From assembly GCA_018830645.1 (NCBI GenBank), contig JAHJSA010000013.1, positions 124,001 through 188,000 of the forward strand: DNA of 64,000 bases. Direction: 5' to 3'. A model generated the notes under the pieces. That model was not told where the DNA came from. It ran no database searches and was given only the letters and a program-made list of their open reading frames with translations. Positions 59,860 through 64,000 of this stretch are shown piece by piece. Position numbers and translations under genes: made by a program. The stretch comes from Actinomycetota bacterium. Its GTDB lineage: Bacteria > Actinomycetota > Thermoleophilia > RBG-16-64-13. Numbering within the stretch: position 1 is the first letter of the stretch; each line of letters opens with the position of its first letter.

Positions 59860-60051
59860 TCAACGGCTTGACAAAGGTCGGTGCTGCATGCCGCTGGGAT
59901 CGAGGCCTGTGATCGCGCTCACGGCCTGCTGCGCCTCTTCTTCGGTTGGCGACTGACCTTTCGCCACCAGGCGACTCTGCTCCCACACCCACCAGAGCCA
60001 AGGGTTGGGGGAGGGCTGCGCGGAGGCCGACAATCGAATCTCGGTCCTCAT
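59860..60051 (-). CDS. small conserved-looking protein of unknown function
   Basis: A 63-residue frame has an aromatic centre (PWLWWVWEQSRLVAKG) followed by an acidic helix (TEEEAQQAVSAI). GAGGAAGAAGG precedes ATG 60051, and the gene ends 13 bp before the large glycosyltransferase. I recognise no family; it may be the first gene of the glycan operon. Confidence 0.55.
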   Translation of the reverse strand: MRTEIRLSASAQPSPNPWLWWVWEQSRLVAKGQSPTEEEAQQAVSAITGLDPSGMQHRPLSSR

Positions 60052-60151
60052 GGGGCTACCTTCTTCCTCGGAGACCTCGGGGGCGCGGTAAGAGACACGA
60101 AGGCGCCGGGTTGCCCCGACGCCTTCGGATCCGCGCTACAGCGCTGAACGA

Positions 60152-60514
60152 CTACCAGCGATTGCCGCCGCCGCCGCCATAACCGCCGCCGCCGCCGCGA
60201 CTGCCGCCGCCGCCATAACCGCCGCCGCCGCCGCCGCCGCCGCGACTGCCGCCGGAGCGAGGTTCACGTTCTTTGGCGATGTCGACCTTGATCGCGCGGC
60301 CGCCCATGTCGGTCCCGTCAAGGGCCGTCTTTGCTGCCAACGCTTCTTCGTCCGAACCCATCTCGACGAAACCGAACCCCTTGGGGCGACCGGTGTCGCG
60401 ATCTGTGATCAGAGCGACCGAAGTCACCGATCCGTGGGCGGCGAACGCCGCCTCGATGGTGGTCTCGGTTGTGTCGTACGTGAGGTTGCCCACATACAGC
60501 TTCGACTGACTCAT
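60152..60514 (-). CDS. glycine-rich RNA-binding protein (single RRM)
   Basis: The 120-residue protein has an RRM with RNP2 LYVGNL near 6-11 and RNP1 KGFGFVEM near 45-52, then a tail from about 86 made almost only of Gly with Tyr, Ser and Arg. Such proteins act as RNA chaperones, often in the cold. The second ATG (60514) fits the ribosome binding site GGAGG better than the first (60517). The tail is encoded by repeated GCC/CCG units. Confidence 0.9.
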   Translation of the reverse strand: MSQSKLYVGNLTYDTTETTIEAAFAAHGSVTSVALITDRDTGRPKGFGFVEMGSDEEALAAKTALDGTDMGGRAIKVDIAKEREPRSGGSRGGGGGGGGYGGGGSRGGGGGYGGGGGNRW

Positions 60515-60517
60515 CAT

Positions 60518-60789
60518 TCCTCCGTTGCAGAGTTACCTTACGGCATTCGATTAGGGAAGACTGCAAACGGGCGAGGAGAACGGTGAGGAGCTCAGCGCGG
60601 CGCCTAGAGAAAGAACCTATCGGATGCTGAAGTCAACGATACCACATCTGGTCGTCCGGCATCCCGGCGGACTCACGCGGTCTCGGCACGGTTCAGAAGG
60701 CGCCCGCGGTGGGCATCAGGGGCAGTGGCGGCTGAGTGAACCTCTTCCGATCTTGGCTGATGCAGCCTATCACTGACAAGGAGACCCTG
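60518..60789. other. divergent intergenic region, RRM gene and flavoprotein gene
   Basis: About 270 bp without a gene. The part next to the RRM gene is AT-richer than its surroundings and would form a long 5' leader, as often seen for cold-inducible RNA-binding proteins. I see no defined structure. Confidence 0.4.
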
Positions 60790-62226
60790 GTGAATAGCGA
60801 CACGTCCCGAGGTGACACGTCTCACTCGTCCCGGTACGACGCAGTGGTGATCGGGGCCGGTCAGGGGGGCAGCCCCTTGGCGATCGCGCTGGCCGAGGCG
60901 GGCATGAAGACCGCCGTGATCGAACGGGAACACGTGGGCGGCACCTGCATCAACGTGGGCTGCACTCCCACCAAGACCATGGTGGCGAGCGCCCGCGCGG
61001 CGTACGGGGCGCGAAGGGCCTCGGAGTACGGCGTGAACGTGAGTGGAGTGTCGGTGGATATGGCCGCCGTGCGCCGTCGCAAGCAAGAGATCGTCGAAAG
61101 CTGGCGGGCCGGCGGGGAAGGTCGATTGGCCGCAGCAGCAGGTCTCGACCTTCTTCGTGGGGAGGCGGCCTTCTCGGGGCCGCATTCGCTGAAGGTGCGG
61201 ATGACATCGTCGAACTACCCGAACGCCGTTCGGTCGCTCGTCGCCGAGCGCATCTTCATCAACGTGGGTGCCCGGCCGTCCGTGCCCGCGCTCCCGGGCC
61301 TCGCGAGTGTGCCCTACCTGGACTCCACCAGCGTGATGGAACTCGACGTCGTGCCCGAGCACTTGCTGGTGTTGGGAGGTGGGTACGTTGGAGTGGAGTT
61401 CGGTCAGATGTTCCGCCGGTTCGGCAGCGAGGTCACCCTCATCCAGCGACGTGACGCGCTACTCGCCGGGGAAGACCCCGACGTGGCAGAGGCCGTGGCG
61501 GCCATCCTGCGAGGGGACGGTGTGGGTCTCGCCCTCGAGACGCGGCCCGTGCAGGTGGGGACCGACCCCGACGGACAGGTGACCGTGACCGCCGAAACGC
61601 CCCTCGGTCGAAAGACCTTCCGCGGGTCGCACCTGCTGGTGGCCGCCGGCCGCGTTCCCAACACCGACGCTCTCAACTTGTCGGCCGCCGGCATCGGCAC
61701 CGATGCCCGCGGCAACATCTTGGTCAACGATCGGCTCGAGACCGGCGTGTTCGGTGTGTATGCCATGGGGGACGTGAAGGGCGGCCCGGCGTTCACGCAC
61801 ATCTCATACGACGACTATCGCATCCTGCGCACCAACCTGCTGGAAGGCGGCACGGCGTCGACGAGGGACCGATTGGTGCCCTATGTAGTGTTCATGGACC
61901 CGCAACTCGGGCGGGTCGGTTTGACCGAGACCGAGGCCCGCGAGCGCTGCCTCGACATCCGCGTGGCAAAGATGCCAATGAGCTGGGTTGCTCGGGCGCT
62001 CGAGGTGGGAGAGTCACGGGGCCTGATGAAGGTGGTGGTGGACGCGCACACCGATCTGATACTGGGTGCCGCCGTACTGGGGATGGAGGGTGGCGAGATC
62101 GCGGCTCTGCTCCAGGTGGCGATGATGGGCGGCGTCACCGCGTCCGAACTGAGCGAGACCGTGTTCGCGCATCCGACCCTGGCGGAGTCTCTGAACAACC
62201 TCTTCAAGAACTGGGAGGAGCGGTGA
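60790..62226 (+). CDS. class I pyridine nucleotide-disulfide oxidoreductase (mercuric reductase/lipoamide dehydrogenase-like)
   Basis: The 478-residue flavoprotein has an FAD site VIGAGQGG near 20-27, redox cysteines in GGTCINVGCTPTK near 50-62, an NAD(P) site GGGYVGVEFG, the second FAD motif YAMGDVKGGPAFTH and the C-terminal HPTLAE. It resembles the FAD-dependent oxidoreductases between mercuric reductase and lipoamide dehydrogenase; the N-terminal metal-binding domain and C-terminal cysteine pair of MerA are absent. GTG 60790 after AAGGAG is preferred. It overlaps rpiB by GTGA. Confidence 0.88.
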   Translation: MNSDTSRGDTSHSSRYDAVVIGAGQGGSPLAIALAEAGMKTAVIEREHVGGTCINVGCTPTKTMVASARAAYGARRASEYGVNVSGVSVDMAAVRRRKQEIVESWRAGGEGRLAAAAGLDLLRGEAAFSGPHSLKVRMTSSNYPNAVRSLVAERIFINVGARPSVPALPGLASVPYLDSTSVMELDVVPEHLLVLGGGYVGVEFGQMFRRFGSEVTLIQRRDALLAGEDPDVAEAVAAILRGDGVGLALETRPVQVGTDPDGQVTVTAETPLGRKTFRGSHLLVAAGRVPNTDALNLSAAGIGTDARGNILVNDRLETGVFGVYAMGDVKGGPAFTHISYDDYRILRTNLLEGGTASTRDRLVPYVVFMDPQLGRVGLTETEARERCLDIRVAKMPMSWVARALEVGESRGLMKVVVDAHTDLILGAAVLGMEGGEIAALLQVAMMGGVTASELSETVFAHPTLAESLNNLFKNWEER

Positions 62227-62273
62227 GCGCCGCCATGGGTGTGAGCGCCGCCATGGGTGTGAGCGCCGCCATG
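62223..62273 (+). repeat. 18-bp tandem repeat, nearly three copies, at the start of rpiB
   Basis: GTGAGCGCCGCCATGGGT is repeated twice in full and a third time as GTGAGCGCCGCCATG. Each unit brings a GTG and an ATG in frame. Confidence 0.92.
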
Positions 62274-62720
62274 CGGGTGGGGGTCGCCGCCGACCACGGC
62301 GGTTTCGAACTCAAAGAGGAACTGGCGGCTGCCTTGCGGGAGCAGGGTCACGAGGTGGTGGACTTCGGCGCGGCGAGTCTCGATCCGGGCGACGACTATC
62401 CCGATTACGTCGTTCCTCTAGCCCGCGCGGTGGCGGCGGGGGAGGTCGATCGCGGACTCGCAGTGTGCGGCAGTGGGGTCGGCGCCTGCGTGGCCGCCAA
62501 CAAGGTCAAGGGCGCCAGGGCCGCTTTGGTCACGGAGTCGTTCTCGGCTCATCAGGGTGTCGAGGACGATGACATGAACACCATGTGCGTTGGCGGGCGG
62601 GTTCTGGCCTTCAACCTGGCTTGGGAGCTGGTGCAGTCGTTCCTGGGCGCCAGGTTCATAGGCGGCGAACGTCACGTGAGACGACTGGCCAAGGTGGCCG
62701 CATTGGAGGATACGCGATGA
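62223..62720 (+). CDS. rpiB: ribose-5-phosphate isomerase B
   Basis: RpiB/LacAB-family protein of 165 residues: VAADHGGFELKEEL, the catalytic cysteine region VCGSGVGACVAANKVKGARAAL and DMNTMCVGGRV. It interconverts ribose 5-phosphate and ribulose 5-phosphate. The first 16 residues are threefold MSAAMGV repeats, from an 18-bp tandem repeat that supplies several start codons. GTG 62223 has GGGAGGAG upstream; ATG 62271 would give the family's normal start. Confidence 0.9.
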   Translation: MSAAMGVSAAMGVSAAMRVGVAADHGGFELKEELAAALREQGHEVVDFGAASLDPGDDYPDYVVPLARAVAAGEVDRGLAVCGSGVGACVAANKVKGARAALVTESFSAHQGVEDDDMNTMCVGGRVLAFNLAWELVQSFLGARFIGGERHVRRLAKVAALEDTR

Positions 62721-63550
62721 AGCCGTCGTCGCCCGGCCCACATGGACCGCTCGACCCTCATGGACCGCTCGACCCAGATGGACCGCTCGACCCAGATGGT
62801 CTGTCGGACCACGCGCGGGTGAACCGCGGGAGCTGGAATGCCGACAGCGATCAGTACCAGACAGATCACGGACCGCAGTTGGCCACGTCCGGAGGCCTGG
62901 CGTGGGGCGTGTGGCAGATACCCGAGTCGGAACTCGGGGTGCTGGGTGACGTGCGCGGGCTCGACATCCTGGAATTCGGGTGCGGGGCCGCCCAGTGGTC
63001 CATCGCTCTCTGTGGGGAGGGCGCCAGGCCGGTGGGCCTCGACCTGTCCGAGGCGCAACTCGCTCACGCGCGGCGGCTGATGGCGGAAGCGGGGGTGGAC
63101 TTCCCCCTCGTGCACGCCAGCGCCGAGAGCATCCCACTCCCCGCGGAGAGCTTCGACATCGTGTTCTGCGACTACGGCGCCACCACATTCGCCGACCCGT
63201 ACCTGTGGGTGCCAGAGACCGCCCGACTGCTGCGTTCGGGTGGCTTGCTGGCCTTCAGTGGGGCGACTCCGCTGATCCAGATGTGCTATCCGGACGACAG
63301 CGACCACCCGGCCGACCGGCTGTTGCGCGACTACTTCGGCATGCACGATCTTCCGTACGAGGGGTTCGTGGACTTCATGCTGCCCTACGGAGAGTGGATC
63401 GCGCTCTTCCGCGCCAATGGGTTCGACATCGAAGGCCTGTTGGAGTTGCGCCCGCCCGCCGACGCGGTCAGCAGCTATCGTGACGCGACCGATCGGGAAT
63501 GGTCGCGGCGCTGGCCGGCTGAGCAGATCTGGCGGGTGCGGAGACGCTGA
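62717..63550 (+). CDS. SAM-dependent methyltransferase
   Basis: The 277-residue class I methyltransferase has the AdoMet motif ILEFGCGAAQWSIAL near 78-92, GLDLSEAQLAHA, and CDYGATTFADPY near 150. It resembles UbiE/COQ5-type enzymes, substrate unknown. The region from 6 to 32 is a tandem repeat (GPLDP units). ATG 62717 overlaps the rpiB stop as ATGA. Confidence 0.88.
   Translation: MKPSSPGPHGPLDPHGPLDPDGPLDPDGLSDHARVNRGSWNADSDQYQTDHGPQLATSGGLAWGVWQIPESELGVLGDVRGLDILEFGCGAAQWSIALCGEGARPVGLDLSEAQLAHARRLMAEAGVDFPLVHASAESIPLPAESFDIVFCDYGATTFADPYLWVPETARLLRSGGLLAFSGATPLIQMCYPDDSDHPADRLLRDYFGMHDLPYEGFVDFMLPYGEWIALFRANGFDIEGLLELRPPADAVSSYRDATDREWSRRWPAEQIWRVRRR
62736..62796 (+). repeat. 18-bp tandem repeat in the methyltransferase gene
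   Basis: Units of the type ATGGACCGCTCGACCCAG occur three times with one or two changes, encoding HGPLDP, HGPLDP-like and DGPLDP hexapeptides. Confidence 0.9.
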
Positions 63551-63573
63551 ACTTCACACTTCCGTCACATGAG

Positions 63574-63622
63574 CGGAGTAGGCTTGCAGCACAGGCTGCA
63601 CGATCGGAGTAGGCTGGTAGCA
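63574..63622 (+). repeat. direct repeat upstream of the last gene
   Basis: CGGAGTAGGCTTGCAGCA (63574-63591) recurs as CGGAGTAGGCTGGTAGCA (63605-63622), 31 bp apart. The spacing of about three helical turns would suit a dimeric regulator. Confidence 0.6.
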
Positions 63623-63722
63623 GGGTTACTTCACGACAGGAAGTGGAAGAGTAGAATGTACGGCAGCGCCCGCCGATGTGCGGCCGCGCGCGGACTGATA
63701 GTGGTAGGGAAGGGGTCGGAAC

Positions 63723-64000
63723 ATGCGTCGCAAGAGGTTCTTCATAGGGTCTTTGGTCGTGGCCTTCGCCGTTGTCCTGACGGTCGGCATCGCGGTGGCA
63801 AGCAGTCAGAGCGGCGGCGACCTGCCCGCGCTTACGCCTGCCGAGTTGCTCGTCAAGGTCGCAGAGGAGGCTCCCAATACCACGACCGTGAGCGGCGACA
63901 TCGCGTGGAACAACGACCTACTGGGGGTCGGGGCTGTCCAGCTGCCCGGAGACCAAGGAGCCCTCTTCTCCCTGCTCCTCGCGGGATCGGGGCGGTTCTG
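63723..64000 (+). CDS. secreted protein, possibly LolA/RseB-like, partial
   Basis: Only the first 92 residues are inside the window. A basic start (MRRKRF) and a hydrophobic stretch at about 7-26 form a signal peptide or anchor. Then SGGDLPALTPAELLVKVAEE and TTVSGDIAWNNDLLG follow, which resemble actinobacterial LolA-like/DUF2092 proteins that begin just so. GGGAAGGGG precedes ATG 63723. The assignment is tentative because the fold cannot be seen. Confidence 0.65.
   Translation, partial: MRRKRFFIGSLVVAFAVVLTVGIAVASSQSGGDLPALTPAELLVKVAEEAPNTTTVSGDIAWNNDLLGVGAVQLPGDQGALFSLLLAGSGRF

Noticed and set aside
60160-60260. GCC/CCG microsatellite
   Set aside because: It encodes the Gly-rich tail of the RRM protein in frame, typical for the family.
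1-64000. tRNA or rRNA genes
   Set aside because: I noticed no cloverleaf-like segment or rRNA sequence, though short RNAs may be missed by eye.

Overview
The window is a visibly GC-rich bacterial chromosome segment with dense, short-spaced genes on both strands. An ANTAR-type RNA-binding regulator paired with a HisKA_2 kinase, a leader-peptide-controlled trp operon and split LigD-like polymerase and ligase genes suggest a high-GC Gram-positive, probably a deep actinobacterial lineage. That assignment is inference; there is no rRNA or tRNA to test it. Heme O synthase points to respiration, and a tungsten/molybdenum aldehyde:ferredoxin oxidoreductase points to low-oxygen metabolism, so a facultative life style is plausible.

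Region 1 (1-6.2 kb): a minus-strand operon (SDR, RutB-like amidohydrolase, E1 alpha, E1 beta) of an acetoin/2-oxoacid dehydrogenase. It diverges from lipB and a glycerol-dehydrogenase-like gene; LipB makes the lipoyl precursor such complexes need. Region 2 (6.3-13.2 kb): a FIST-GAF-HisKA_2 kinase, an ANTAR response regulator, and an operon of aldehyde:ferredoxin oxidoreductase, MoaD-like protein and zinc alcohol dehydrogenase. The leader of that operon can fold into two tandem hairpins with similar loops; the first excludes an intrinsic terminator. The adjacent kinase/regulator pair therefore probably controls the operon by antitermination. Region 3 (13.3-18 kb): an epimerase-like protein, two membrane proteins and a secreted subtilase. 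Region 4 (18-24 kb): trpL-trpE-trpG-trpD-trpC-trpFA. The trpL peptide has a WWRW cluster, and the last gene is a TrpF-TrpA fusion; no trpB is present.

Region 5 (24-36 kb): RNA helicase, MFS transporter, pirin, hemolysin III family protein, archaeal-type PEP carboxylase, heme O synthase, LigD-like polymerase and ligase, a sugar dehydrogenase lipoprotein and an MNT/HEPN pair. Region 6 (37-55 kb): a defence island, all on the minus strand, built inside a type I restriction-modification operon. hsdM lies at the upstream end and hsdR at the downstream end. Between them are DUF262, broken DUF1016, MNT/HEPN, Abi, DarT/DarG, RhuM-Fic and AlbA_2 genes. A segment of about 67 bp encoding the hsdS amino terminus recurs after several of these accessory genes, as if cassettes had been loaded at hsdS again and again. 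Several toxin or effector genes carry internal deletions while their antitoxins are intact.

Region 7 (55-60 kb): a glycan operon with two unusual glycosyltransferase fusions and a GH130 enzyme. A second GH130 gene lies on the far side of the island, so the island may have split one locus. Region 8 (60-64 kb): an RRM protein, a flavin disulfide oxidoreductase, RpiB, a methyltransferase and the start of a secreted protein. Short in-frame tandem duplications, several of exactly 18 bp, recur across the window.
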